Below, piece after piece: positions 1-9,300 of a stretch of 23,578 nucleotides of DNA. Source of the stretch: Chara braunii (taxonomy: Eukaryota > Streptophyta > Charophyceae > Charales > Characeae); assembly GCA_003427395.1 (NCBI GenBank), contig BFEA01000288.1, forward strand, positions 1,227,244 to 1,250,821, read 5' to 3'. The notes below the pieces were generated by a model, which worked only from the letters and a program-made list of their open reading frames with translations, did not search any database and had not been told where the DNA came from. The first letter of the stretch is position 1. Every line of letters begins with the position of its first letter. The position numbers were made by a program, and so were the translations under genes.

Positions 1-36
<36 letters not shown>

Positions 37-50
37 CACGCACACACACA
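1..50. repeat. (CA)n microsatellite at window start
   Basis: An almost pure CA dinucleotide run with two CG interruptions occupies the first 50 bases. More CA-rich sequence follows around 102-131. It sits exactly at the left edge, so it may be where the contig broke during assembly. Confidence 0.95.
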
Positions 51-300
51 AACAGTCTGGCACAGTCATGCTTTTTTTTGAGTGTAAAGCGAATATGACA
101 ACGCACACACACGGCGGACACGCGCACACACAGATTCTCCTGTCTATTGATGTTGATGGGGAGCGGCACCTGCTGGAAACTGGGTCCACCGTCCCATGAA
201 CATCGTGAATAAGCGCCAGTCGGGACGCCCCACACATGCACTCTTCGAGTTGTGTATACAGAACATGACAAAACATACACAGCATAATCAATACCTTAGG
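51..300. other. Left-flank DNA without a recognisable gene
   Basis: No credible coding exon is visible. The stretch 158-205 is a diverged copy of 2066-2112 (shared pieces include GGGGAGC, GCACCTGCT, GAAA, GGGTCCA and TGAACAT), so at least part of it is repetitive. The short open frames here have no coding character. Confidence 0.6.
158..205 (+). repeat. Dispersed repeat, copy 1 (pair with 2066-2112)
   Basis: About 48 bases align to 2066-2112 in the same orientation with scattered substitutions. The shared order is GGGGAGC(G/A)GCACCTGCT, then GAAA, GGGTCCA, GTC and TGAACAT. This suggests two old copies of one transposable-element fragment, 1.9 kb apart. The family is not recognised. Confidence 0.7.
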
Positions 301-421
301 GCCTCGACACACCAATGTCGAAAACTGCATTTTCGACATTTTCTCCTCGCCACACAGCATGTCGAAATCCGAGATGAAAAAAAAAATCAGGAGCTGTCAG
401 GGAAAGGGTTTTGACACCTCC

Positions 422-848
422 TCTCGAGAAGGGGTCTCGCTCCACTACTATACACTCTCCGTATTTGGAGAGTTTGGCATCGCTCCACTTACTGTATACT
501 ATACACATGCCAAATAGCTTGGATAGCTGTCAGATATCGGTCGGAGATTGCACTCTCCGTCGGTGTATAGTTCCCAGCCTGCAAAAGTCGTTACTCGGAT
601 TCTCCTCAAAGGAAACCACAGACCCGCTGCGTTTTTGTATGGTGAACCTCAAGTCTGGACGGACGAATTGCTGTCTTCTAGTGCTTTTAGGGTGTTGGGT
701 AGTGAACTCAGGAACTGGAGACTTGGTATAGCAGATAGTAAGTGGAGAGACGCCGGGTTCTATACATTTTTTCGCAGTCTGACAGCTATACGGCAACTAT
801 ACAAAATTGTGTATAGCGGACAGTAGTGGAGCGAGACCCAAGGGCTCG
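422..848. mobile_element. Inner fold-back element nested in the 0.8-kb element
   Basis: An 18-base perfect inverted repeat, GGGTCTCGCTCCACTACT, lies at 432-449 with its complement at 822-839. Further matching blocks lie inward: CTCCACTTACT near 485 against AGTAAGTGGAG near 738, and ATAGCTGTCAGA near 523 against TCTGACAGCTAT near 778. The arms are about 130 bp each with a loop of roughly 560-720. No coding capacity is credible. It may be a separate MITE that landed inside the larger one, or simply its inner part. Confidence 0.75.
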
Positions 849-1012
849 TTTCCACTTCAGGCCTGCAACTTGGACATTTTCAACAGTCCTCGGATGGGAT
901 GTCAAAGAACGCACCAACGCTTGTCCTATCTTCACCCCAGTTTGTCTCTTTTGTGCATAAGACTGGTGAGTTCTTCACTTCGACATGCTGTGTGGCGAAG
1001 AGGGTTTTTCTG

Positions 1013-1014
<2 letters not shown>

Positions 1015-1054
<40 letters not shown>
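1015..1054. repeat. Poly-T homopolymer, 40 nt
   Basis: Forty consecutive T bases lie in the right arm of the fold-back element. This could be an expanded tail or a retroposition scar on the minus strand. The length is likely unreliable in the assembly. Confidence 0.9.
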
Positions 1055-1187
1055 CTCAAAAGAGGGAATGTCAAAAATTTCCTGACATATGTCGAATTTC
1101 GTGATGTTTCCACATTGGTGCGGGGAGCACATCAACAAACAAACTACAGGCTGTGCNCCCGTGCCCTCACTGTATGTGGCTGAGTAT

Positions 1188-1311
1188 GAGGGCATACTCA
1201 CATTTTCACTTTTTGACTTATTTTTGGACCGAATAGCAGCCAGATGCATACAGGCTGGGCCGTAAATGCCGTCAGACGCATTTAAGAGAGTGCTAGCGTG
1301 AGTACGCCCTC
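1188..1311. mobile_element. MITE family 1, copy A
   Basis: A 124-bp element. The left end, GAGGGCATACTCAC, is matched by the reverse complement of the right end (GAGGGCGTACTCACGCTAG). The inside shares GCCAGATGCAT, GTCAGACGCATTTA and an AT-rich stretch near TTTTTGGAC with copies B, C and D. It encodes no protein and its size is typical of a MITE. The upstream TGAGTATG together with the left end forms a small palindrome. Confidence 0.85.
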
Positions 1312-1994
1312 ACACTGCGTACCCAAAATCGTATTTTCTTAAAAAAATGGGAGCCCGATTTGGGAAAATAGTGTCCGACCCACACACAAAAAAAAGACCC
1401 AAAAAAAAAAAAAGAAAAAAAGTCTGGATAGGTCACACTGCTTCCCATTTAGCGACAGACAAAAGGTTGCGGCCGCTCGGATTTTGGGGCCTCTTCGACT
1501 CCTCCAACAATAGAGCTCGCATTTCCTCGCAATATCTTCGTCTTCTCTTTGTTTTGTTTTTTTTTTTGTTTTTTTTTTCAACTGCCCGAGTTGGTGCTAG
1601 GTGTGCTGATAAGAGCACTTATCAGGGAGATGCAAGTCGTCCAATTCATCTAACGGTCCGTTTTTAATAAAAAGGGCAATAGAGACCATCTTCGCTTTTT
1701 CTTATAACAAAAAACAGAAATAAATCCTTTCTCTCGAATACTACTACCCCTACCCTCGCCAGCTAGTTCAACGACCCTCTTGTTCCCCCAACAGGCGTTT
1801 TTGAAGAGAAACTGTACGAGCCTCCTTCCGTTTGCCATTTTTGGACGGGATTCGGGCACCTCTTCATTTTCTGCTGTGGAAGTGCCCGTATGCCACTCCA
1901 ATTGTGAAAAATGAAAAACGAGAACAATTGTATTCCTGCTATTTATAAATGCATTTCTCATTTGAAATTGAATTAAAATGATTTTTTTAGCTGT
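1312..1994. other. Intergenic stretch with A/T runs, no gene seen
   Basis: No exon is supported. It contains A-rich runs (1387-1422), T-rich runs (1555-1579) and a small hairpin, CTGATAAG-AGCA-CTTATCAG, at 1606-1625. The 15-mer GTGCTGATAAGAGCA at 1603-1617 recurs as its exact reverse complement at 23066-23080, so a repeat fragment is probably present in both flanks. Confidence 0.6.
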
Positions 1995-2026
1995 CGCACC
2001 GTTGAGCTGCCTCAACTAAACGGTGC
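1995..2026. repeat. Short perfect-arm hairpin
   Basis: GCACCGTT at 1995-2002 pairs with AACGGTGC at 2019-2026, and TTGAG/CTCAA extends the stem inward. It lies directly against the first copy of the 22-bp alternating motif (2027), so it is probably the terminus of a repeat element. It is not followed by a T run and is not interpreted as a terminator. Confidence 0.6.
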
Positions 2027-2244
2027 AAGTGGGACAAGGTCCCCCGGGAGACTGCATCCATTGGTGGGGAGCAGCACCTGCTTGAAATCGGGTCCAGCGT
2101 CGCTGAACATTTGTTATGAATTTGAACAAGCAATATGTGACCCGGGGCCAAGTCCCACTTACGCTGATCTTTCATTCTTGGCCGTCGATCCTCCTAATCT
2201 ATGGTCGGAAATTGAGATTTCCGGGAAGTGGGACTTGGCCCCCG
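2027..2244. repeat. 22-bp motif in +, -, + orientation
   Basis: AAGTGGGACAAGGTCCCCC begins at 2027 on the + strand. CCCGGGGCCAAGTCCCACTT (2141-2160) is an inverted copy. AAGTGGGACTTGGCCCCCG (2226-2244) is a third copy, again on +. The first two could be terminal inverted repeats of a ~134-bp MITE and the third the end of a second one. The dispersed repeat at 2066-2112 lies between them, so 158-205 is probably a fragment of the same family. Confidence 0.7.
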
Positions 2245-2448
2245 AAGGCTTCACATCTACTTACAAAAGGGATCTGATGGCTAATACTATACAGCAGTCC
2301 GAATTGGTTGCCTTTGAAAAAAAAAGAAAAAAAAAAAAGAAAAAAAAAAAGAGAATTGGTTGCCTACAAATATCTTCGTCTTCTAATGGGGTCATTACAT
2401 TTCCGAAGGTTGATTCCAAACAAGAAAGGGAATTTGATTTAACCTCCT

Positions 2449-2564
2449 GAGGGCACGCTCACACTAGGACTTTTTTACGCATTTTGGACGGAATTGCGGC
2501 AGATAAGGTATGGCCGTGAATGCGGTCATATGCGTTTGAGATACTGCTAGTGTGAGTACGCCCT
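2449..2564. mobile_element. MITE family 1, copy B
   Basis: A 116-bp element. The left end, GAGGGCACGCTCACACTAGG, pairs with the right end, CTAGTGTGAGTACGCCCT. The interior GAATTGCGG and GCGGTCATATGCGTTT align with copies A, C and D. This copy has the clearest terminal inverted repeats, about 17 bp with three mismatches. No protein is encoded. Confidence 0.88.
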
Positions 2565-2705
2565 GGGGCCCGTCAGGCCGCTGTCAAATGGGGTCACGAA
2601 TAAGTAGTTTGGGGAAATGAGATCTGGTGTGACCATCCCTCGACACTATTTTTTTTGGGATTTTTTGGGATTATGAGGATTTGGAACCCCAGTGTCAGCG
2701 TGCCC
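2565..2705. other. Spacer between MITEs with an extra MITE terminus
   Basis: No gene is visible. The end of this stretch (about 2690-2706), AGTGTCAGCGTGCCCTT, is the reverse complement of a family 1 left end (AAGGGCACGCTGACACT). Copy B's left end at 2449 may therefore also be paired with this distal terminus, making a 258-bp composite, or this is the relic of a further truncated copy abutting copy C. Confidence 0.55.
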
Positions 2706-2833
2706 TTAGGGCATACTCACACTACGTAGGATTTTTTACTTATTTTTTGACGTGACTGCGGCCAGATACATCCACGTCTGGCATTATATGCGATCAGATA
2801 CATTTACGATGGTGCTAGTGTGAGTATGGCCTT
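2706..2833. mobile_element. MITE family 1, copy C
   Basis: A ~128-bp element. The left end, AGGGCATACTCACACTACG, pairs with the right end, TGCTAGTGTGAGTATGGCCT. The interior ACTGCGGCCAGATACAT and GCGATCAGATACATTTA match the other copies. It lies immediately beside the extra terminus at about 2690-2706, giving a head-to-tail junction of two element ends. Confidence 0.87.
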
Positions 2834-2885
2834 CAGTAGATCGCTCTTTTTGCTCCATTTCGGGAAGTATTGATACTTGCGCCCC

Positions 2886-2916
<31 letters not shown>

Positions 2917-3036
2917 GTGCCGAAGGCGTTGGCCTGAGGTGATCAGAGAGGTTGAAGAGGCCAGCGCCATAGCCAAAAAAAAAAAAAAAAAAGAGCACAA
3001 GCAGTAGAGGCTGGCCATATCGCGCTGGATGTATGT
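2834..3036. other. Spacer with T and A runs, no gene seen
   Basis: T-rich blocks (about 2889-2914) and an A run (about 2975-2992) flank a short unique segment. Nothing here shows coding character or a recognisable RNA gene. Confidence 0.5.
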
Positions 3037-3155
3037 GGGCATACTCACTCTTAGATTGTTTCTGGACGTAATTGCGGTCAGATGCATTCGAAAAAGTGCT
3101 CTGATTACGGTCAGATACATCTAAGATTGTGCTACCGGTAGTGTTAGTACGCTCT
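3037..3155. mobile_element. MITE family 1, copy D (most diverged)
   Basis: A ~119-bp element. The left end, GGGCATACTCACTCTTAG, pairs imperfectly with the right end, TAGTGTTAGTACGCTCT. The interior AATTGCGGTCAGATGCAT and ACGGTCAGATACATCTAA align with copies A-C. It ends about 20 bp upstream of a CTAAC branch-point-like site, so it lies at the edge of, or inside, the putative upstream intron of the giant gene. Confidence 0.78.
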
Positions 3156-3175
3156 ATGTCCCTCCGCACGTCGTC

Positions 3176-3340
3176 CTAACCTTTGTTTTTCTTGGCGATG
3201 GCGCTGGCTCTTTCTATTGTCTTTTTTTTCTCTTCCCTTTTTTTTTTCCACCCCCGAATTTCGTTTTAATCATCGTGTGGCATCTTCTTGGCTATGGCTT
3301 TTTTATTATTTTTGTTTGTCATCAATGTCATGGCTATCAG
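3176..3340 (+). other. Probable 3' splice region (branch point, pyrimidine tract, acceptor CAG)
   Basis: CTAAC at 3176-3180 matches the plant branch-point consensus CTRAY. From 3148 to 3338 there is no AG dinucleotide, and the interval is T-rich. The first AG is in CTATCAG, ending at 3340, followed by AGATTC. The CTAAC is rather far from the AG (about 160 nt); TTAAT at 3266-3270 is a nearer alternative. Three ATGs in this interval (3294, 3325, 3330) are all out of frame with the giant reading frame and would be removed by this splice. This is inference from signals only. Confidence 0.6.
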
Positions 3341-6300
3341 AGATTCAAGAGGCCTCGAGCGCACGTGCGGAGGGACACAGAGCAGCAGCAGAATAAGCAG
3401 AAGAGGACGACCATCGCCCGCCCACTACTCGCTTCGTCGTCGTCGACAAGGAGCGTTAGGAAGAACAGCCAAGATGCTGCTGCCACGTCAGCCGCTGGAG
3501 CGGAAGCTATGGCGGCAGCTGACGTGGACTTCGCGGAAGATACGGCGTCGGTCCGGCGATTACCCGCTTCCACGTCAGCTGCATCGGCAGGAGCGGCCAT
3601 GTCGGCTGGGACGTCATCTGTCCCGATCAGGCCGCAGTACCGGCTGCGGAGTGCAGACAAGTTGGTCGGGGTCGGGACGGCGCAGCAAGTGGAAGAAGAA
3701 GAACAGAAGGGGCTCGTCGACGGCAACGTGAAGGAAAGTGGAAGGGCGGGGGAAGATGGGGGAGCCGCGTGGGGGGAGAACGCGCCTGTGGGGAGGGGGA
3801 AGGGGGAAGGCGGGGGTAGATTACGCGGCCAGGGGACCGGGATAGGGGGAGGGGGAGGGGAAGGGCGGGGGGCGGAGCAGGAGCAGGAGCAGGAGCAGGA
3901 GCATGTCCCGCCTCCTCCCGATCTCCCGCTTCCTCCTGGAAGCCAGAGACACAAGGCCAGACGAGAGAGGGTCATTAAGAAGGAGAGTGCGCTTCAAGCT
4001 TCTGGCGATGGCGGTCACGGCGGGCATCCTGGTGCAACGGAGAGAGAGGGGGCGGTGTCGGGATCGGGATCGGGAACGACCAGCAGAAGGGGGAGGACGT
4101 GCAAAGGGGCAGGGGCAGAAGATGGAAGGAGGACGATGCCGTCGCCATCGCCGACAGACCGAGAGCCAAGCAAAACCCAGCGTGTATCGATAGCTCGGCG
4201 CGCTCTGAGCACGAAGAGAGGAGGCTCCCCGTGGATGGATAGCTCGGCGCGCTCTGAGCGCGGGAAGAGGGTTCGCGAGGATGATCCCTATGCAGGTGCG
4301 CTGAGGAAAGCTGATGATGATGATCCCGATCCCAACAGGGACGACGATGGAGAAGAAGAAGAGACCGGCGAAGACGCGGTCGGCGAAGACGAAGAGAGCA
4401 GCAGCAGTAGCGATGGCAGTTGTGATAACGATCACGAAGGGGATCACATTGAGCACGAGGAGGAGGAGGAGGAGGAGGAAGAGGAGGAGGAAGGTATCAG
4501 TAGAAAGTTTCTCAAGGGCCGTCCAATGACTGCTGTCGTTCAAGACGACGACGACGAAGAAGAAGAAGAAGAGGAGGAGGAGGAAGAAGAGGAGGAGGAG
4601 GAGGAGGAAGAAGAGGAGGAGGAGGAGGAAGAAGAGGAGGAGGAAGAGGAGGAGGAGGAGGAGGAAGAAAGGGTACCTATCCTTGCCGAGGCCGTGATGT
4701 CTATCGATGGCCTGGATGTGAGTCCAAACGGCTATGGCGGACGCGCAGCATCGGACGCATATGGCTATGGCGGACGTGGAGGAAGAAGACGAAGGTATGG
4801 ATGGTCTGTGAAGAAGAAGGAAGATGGTTGGCTTGAGGACAATCCGTTCGAGGACGCGGCGCAGGATTTTGCTCGCGCATTACGCACGGTCGGGTTAACT
4901 TCTGGAGTAGGAGGAGTAGGAGCAGCAGCAGGAGGAGGAGGAGGAGGAGGAGGAGGAAGTGATACTGCTGCTAAGCTGGGTGGCAAGCAATGCAGACGAC
5001 GACGAGGAGGAGGAGGAGGAGGAGGAGGAGGAGGAGGAGGAGGAGGAGGAGGAGGTGAACGTGCTGCTGCCGATGTTACGTTCGCTGGCGAAGCAGCTGT
5101 AGATGTTGACGTCAGCGGCGGTGTAGATGGCGATGGCCTTGTGCAGAGGGTTTTGTCTGACGAGATGCTTCTCGGTTGTCTTCCAAGGCGTAGAGGTGCT
5201 GGCTATGGCGGACCAACCGCCATAGCTATGGCAATTGTACAAGAAGAGGACCCGTTGCAAAAGGTCCCCGAGCCGAGCCAAGTTGTAGACATGGTGGCAC
5301 ATCAAATCTGCAAAGAGGACGATCTCCAAAGTGTAAGCGAAGCTTGTGGATGGCTTGTCACTCCGGAGAAGAAGAAAGATAATAATCAACATAATTATAG
5401 TACTCAGAATAAGAAAAGCAGTTGTAGTTCTTCACCCGTGGCAACTGTGAGTGCGGCGGCCGTAAGAGATGACCCGCGCAGAAGTAGAAGTAGCGGGTGT
5501 GGTGGTCGTGCTGGAGGCATCGAAGCTCGTAGCGATGGCGGCACCGTTGTTGATGGTGATCATGATCGTGTTAGAGCCAAAGACAAGCGGCTTCCAGAAG
5601 AATCAGCTGCGCTGCAAGAGCCTTTCAACGCTCCAGGAGGGAATGAGCAGTCGAACAGTTGTTGTGGAGGCATCGAAGCTCGTAGCGATGGCGGCACCGT
5701 TGTTGATGGTGATCGTGTTAAAGGCAAAGACAAGGGACTTCCAGAAGAATCAGCTGCGTTTCCAGAGCTGCGTAGCGATGGCCGACTCGTTTTCAACGCT
5801 CCAGGAGGGAATGAGCAGTCCAACGATGGCGGACTCGTTGATGGTCGTGATGGCGGTTTCGGTGGTCGTGATGGCGTTGAAGATTCCAAGCTGCGTAGCG
5901 ATGGCGGACTCGTTGATGGGAATGGTGGTGATGGCGATGGGGTGGGTAAGGGCAGGGAGCCTGCAGACGAGCCAATGGTTCTGAACGAGGTAGCAGCAGA
6001 TGCTCAGCATCCGTGTAGTCGAGATTGTATGCCACGTGGAGGCGGTTTTGAGCTCCGTAGCGATGGTGGTGGTTGTGTTGGTGATGATGATGATGATGAA
6101 GGTGATGGCGATGGTCGAGGTATTCATAAGGGATCTGAAAAACGGTCAGCGGAAGATTATACGCAGCAGGTGGGAAAGTTTTTTTGCAAGGTGACTACCG
6201 ATCCCCCTGCTCCGTCGTCTTCGCTGGCAGCCATAGCTGCAGCTTCACCGGCGGTCATAGCTGCAGTGGTGGATGTGCACTCTCTTCAACGCCATCTTAC

Positions 6301-9300
6301 GGTTGCTATTGAGAACAGACGGGAGAGTCTAGGGGAGGATAACGGAGAGGATAACGGAGACAACAAGGGGGCAGAAGAGAGTAAACGGAAAAATGGAGTG
6401 CAGGCTGCGGGTGGCAAACTGTGCAATGACGGCGGAAAGGATGTCGTAAGGGAGAGAGAAAGACGAGCTGTCGTGACACCCACCCGTTGTGGTGGGGAGG
6501 AAACAGTAGAACGACCGGTCACGGTCCCCACCCTTTCTGAGGAGGAAACGGAAACAGTAGAACGACCGGTCACGGTCCCCACCCTTTCTGAGGAGGACAC
6601 GGAAACAGTAGAACGACCGGTCGCAGCGGCCCCGCCTTTGAGGACAGGGGGTTCCTCCCGGGCGTGTCATGGGAGAAAGAAGCTAGAGGATAACGTGGAT
6701 GGATATGGCGGTACTCAGTCGGTCAAGGGGGACACGTGGACACGACGTGGAGAAGACGAGAGCATTCCCGCGAAAAATGAAGTTCCCGCGCAGAACGAAG
6801 CGGAGGAAATGAGAGAGGAGAGGAGGAGGAGAACGAGCAGGAGGACGGAGAGAGAGAGCGTATCCCTACTCTCTCGGAGGGGCGGCTGCCACGTACGCAA
6901 AACGATGGGCAGAGAGCAGGCAGCGTTGGGTGCGGAAGGAGAGGGAGAGGGAGGAAGGGAGCTGGGTGAGGAGGAGGAGAAGATAGGGGAGAATGCAGAG
7001 AAGAACAAGGAGGAGCGTGGGGTTGCGAGCCCTTCTGTTGCCGCGAGGGCGTCGTGCTTGGCGGACACGTGTACACCTACCTCTGCACCTACGACACGCA
7101 CTGCTGCAGCAGCTAAGAACAGGAGGCAAACAGATAAGACCGAGGAGGAGGAGGAGGAGGAGGAGGCGACTGCTTCTCCCAAGGAGGATTCTACTCATGC
7201 TCGCGCCGTGCTGAACATCACGGCCAGCGACGCGTGTACACCACCCTCCTCTGCAGCAGCTAAGGAAAGCCTCCTCCCTGCTCCACGTTGTGAGATTACT
7301 GCTTCTCCTACGTACTCACTCTACGAGCTCGGACTGTCTGATGATCACTACGCTGCTCGCCTTTTGGCGAACCGTCCTCATGATCCCAATCCCGATCCCG
7401 ATCCCGATCGCAAGCCCTACTCCCGATCACCACTTCCCGGTAGGAGAAGTGGGAGAAGGAGGCTCGTTCTGAAGAAGAAGCTAGAAGGCTTGCTTGATGC
7501 AGCCGCCCCTCCTCCTGATGGCGCCGCGAGCTTACTTCGTTGTGGCGATCGGGTGTCGTCGATGTCCTGCTCCACGGAGCCGTCAGTCTTAGCAGCGGCT
7601 GCAGGAGGTGTTGTCGTCAACAACGACGAAGAGGCTGTAACCGACCCAGGAACAGGAACGGGTAGGGGAGATGTAGGTGGAACAGGAACGCTGGTGGCAG
7701 GACCAGCGCGCTCTCCTGGTGCGGTCCCAAGGTCGGTGGGAGGCACGGAGACAGAAACGGGATCGGGATTGGGATCGGGAACGGGGATGGAAGCAGGATC
7801 AGGAACGAAATCAGGAACGCAAACGGACAGGGCAACGGAGAAGGGAACGAAGCGAGAGAGAGAAACCGTGGGAGCGGGAAGGAGACCAGGAACAGAAACA
7901 CGAACGAAACGAGGAAGAGAAATGGCCGGAGCGGCAGCAAAACATGGAACGCAAATAATGGACACAGGAACAGAAACGGACACAAGAACAGGAACAGGAT
8001 CAGGAACAGGAACAGGAACAGGAGCGAAGAGAGGGAGAGCAACGAGGGCGGAAGCGGGACCCAAATATGGAGCGCAAAAGACAGGAACAGAAACAGGAAA
8101 CACGGCAATAAGAACAGGAACGGCAACAGGAACAGGAATGAGGAGAGGGAGAGGAACAAGGGAGGATACGGGACCCAAAGCCGGAACGCAAACGGACACA
8201 GGAACAGAAACAGGCGCGAAGGGAGGGAGAGGGACGGAACCAGGATCGGGAACGAAACCAGGAAAACGAACGGACGCAGGAAGAGGGATCACAGGAACGG
8301 GACCAGGTACAGATCCACGAACGGGACCAAGTACAAATACAGGAACGCACGCAGGAACAGAAACAGGAGCGAAGGGAGGGAGAGGAACGGAACCAGGATC
8401 GGGAACGAAACCAGGAATGCAAACGGACACAGGAACAGAAGCAGGGATCGCAGGAACTGTACCAGGAACTGTACCAGGAACTGTACCAGGAACTGGACCA
8501 GGAACAGATCCAGGAACAGCAGCAAGAGCAAGGCTATCAGGATCAGCTGTTCTTACGAGCGAATTGGTGACGGGAGAAGAAAAGGGACCAGGAACAGAAC
8601 CGAAACCAGGAACGGAAACGGGACCAGGAACAGAAACGATGGGACCAGGAACAGCAATGGACGCTAGAGGGACGACTTCAAGGGCATGGTCGTCACCAAA
8701 ACGTCGTTCTCCGGCGAAGAGGAGACTTGCAACATTGAAGTCGATAGCCGCCATTGTCACGGAGAGCGTGGAGGGGGGAGGGATGGGGGGGGAGGTGGTC
8801 GGAAGCGGCGAAGCAGGAGGAGAACTTGAGGGCCGGCGCCGCGCGCGGGCGGGGGCAATCAAGGGGAGGCGGGGGGGGGGNGGCGCTCGTGCGGCGCATG
8901 GTGCGCGAGGGGAGCCGCCTACAGACGGCGGAGGCCCTCTTCGCAGTGAGGACCTGCCAGAGGAATCGTCGGAACGAGGAAGGAGGGGTCCGCTCGGCGC
9001 GCTTTCGGTGAAGAGAGCTGGATCTTCGCCACGTTTGCCGAGAGCCGGCAAAAACGTTGACGACGCAGTTAACGAACAACAGCAGCAGCAGCAGCAGGAG
9101 GAGGAGGAGGAGGAGGAGGAGGAGGAGGAGGAGAAGGAAAGCGGCTGCATGGGCGCCGTCTATCTGCAGGGGGAGGAAGCGAGGGGTGGGAGAGAGAGGC
9201 TGATCTTATTAGAGGGTAATGAGCTGGAAAAGCAGGGCTCGGTTGTCATAGCCGCGTTGTTAGTGAAGAGCGATAAGCGGAGAAAAAGGAAAAGAGTGGA

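Larger units (their letters stand above)
301..1125. mobile_element. Nested fold-back (inverted-repeat) element, about 0.8 kb
   Basis: The left arm (301-395) and right arm (about 979-1125) are inverted copies. A 20-base block, TCGCCACACAGCATGTCGAA, at 347-366 is present as its exact reverse complement at 979-998. The CACCAATGT near 310 is mirrored by ACATTGGTG near 1108. The right arm carries a 40-nt T run (1015-1054), mirrored by a short A run near 376 in the left arm. A second inverted repeat lies inside (422-848). No transposase is encoded, so it is a non-autonomous fold-back or MITE-like element. Outer ends are approximate and no target-site duplication was confirmed. Confidence 0.75.

Noticed and set aside
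411-826. Small protein genes in the left flank (about 90-105 codons, several frames)
   Set aside because: They lie within the arms and loop of a fold-back element, overlap in several frames and on both strands, and show no coding bias.
2061-2450. Frame of 129 codons as an upstream exon
   Set aside because: It runs through repeat copies at 2066-2244 and a poly-A/G stretch near 2320-2352, and no convincing donor was identified.
3275-3340. Hydrophobic start ([11 protein letters not shown]) as a signal peptide of the giant protein
   Set aside because: The frame starts there with GTG, not ATG, and the T-rich DNA reads as hydrophobic in any frame. The stretch better fits the end of an intron.
3288-3731. 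Overlapping frame with [14 protein letters not shown]-like start, possibly a secreted protein
   Set aside because: Its hydrophobic part is the same T-rich tract. The rest is an Arg-rich shadow of the giant frame and shows no family resemblance.
4730-4800. [13 protein letters not shown] as an RGG-box RNA-binding domain
   Set aside because: Only one or two RGG units occur, and the DNA word TATGGCGG that makes GYGG recurs in other frames, so composition explains it.
7645-8664. Collagen-like or ice-binding repeat protein
   Set aside because: Collagen needs Gly every third residue, and ice-binding solenoids need regular TxT spacing. Here Gly and Thr alternate irregularly with charged residues.
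7417-9150. 577-codon antisense frame with Val-Pro repeats, possibly an elastin-like protein gene
   Set aside because: It mirrors the GGAACA repeat exactly and carries on only while the repeat lasts. The + strand frame extends far on both sides, so this is a compositional shadow.
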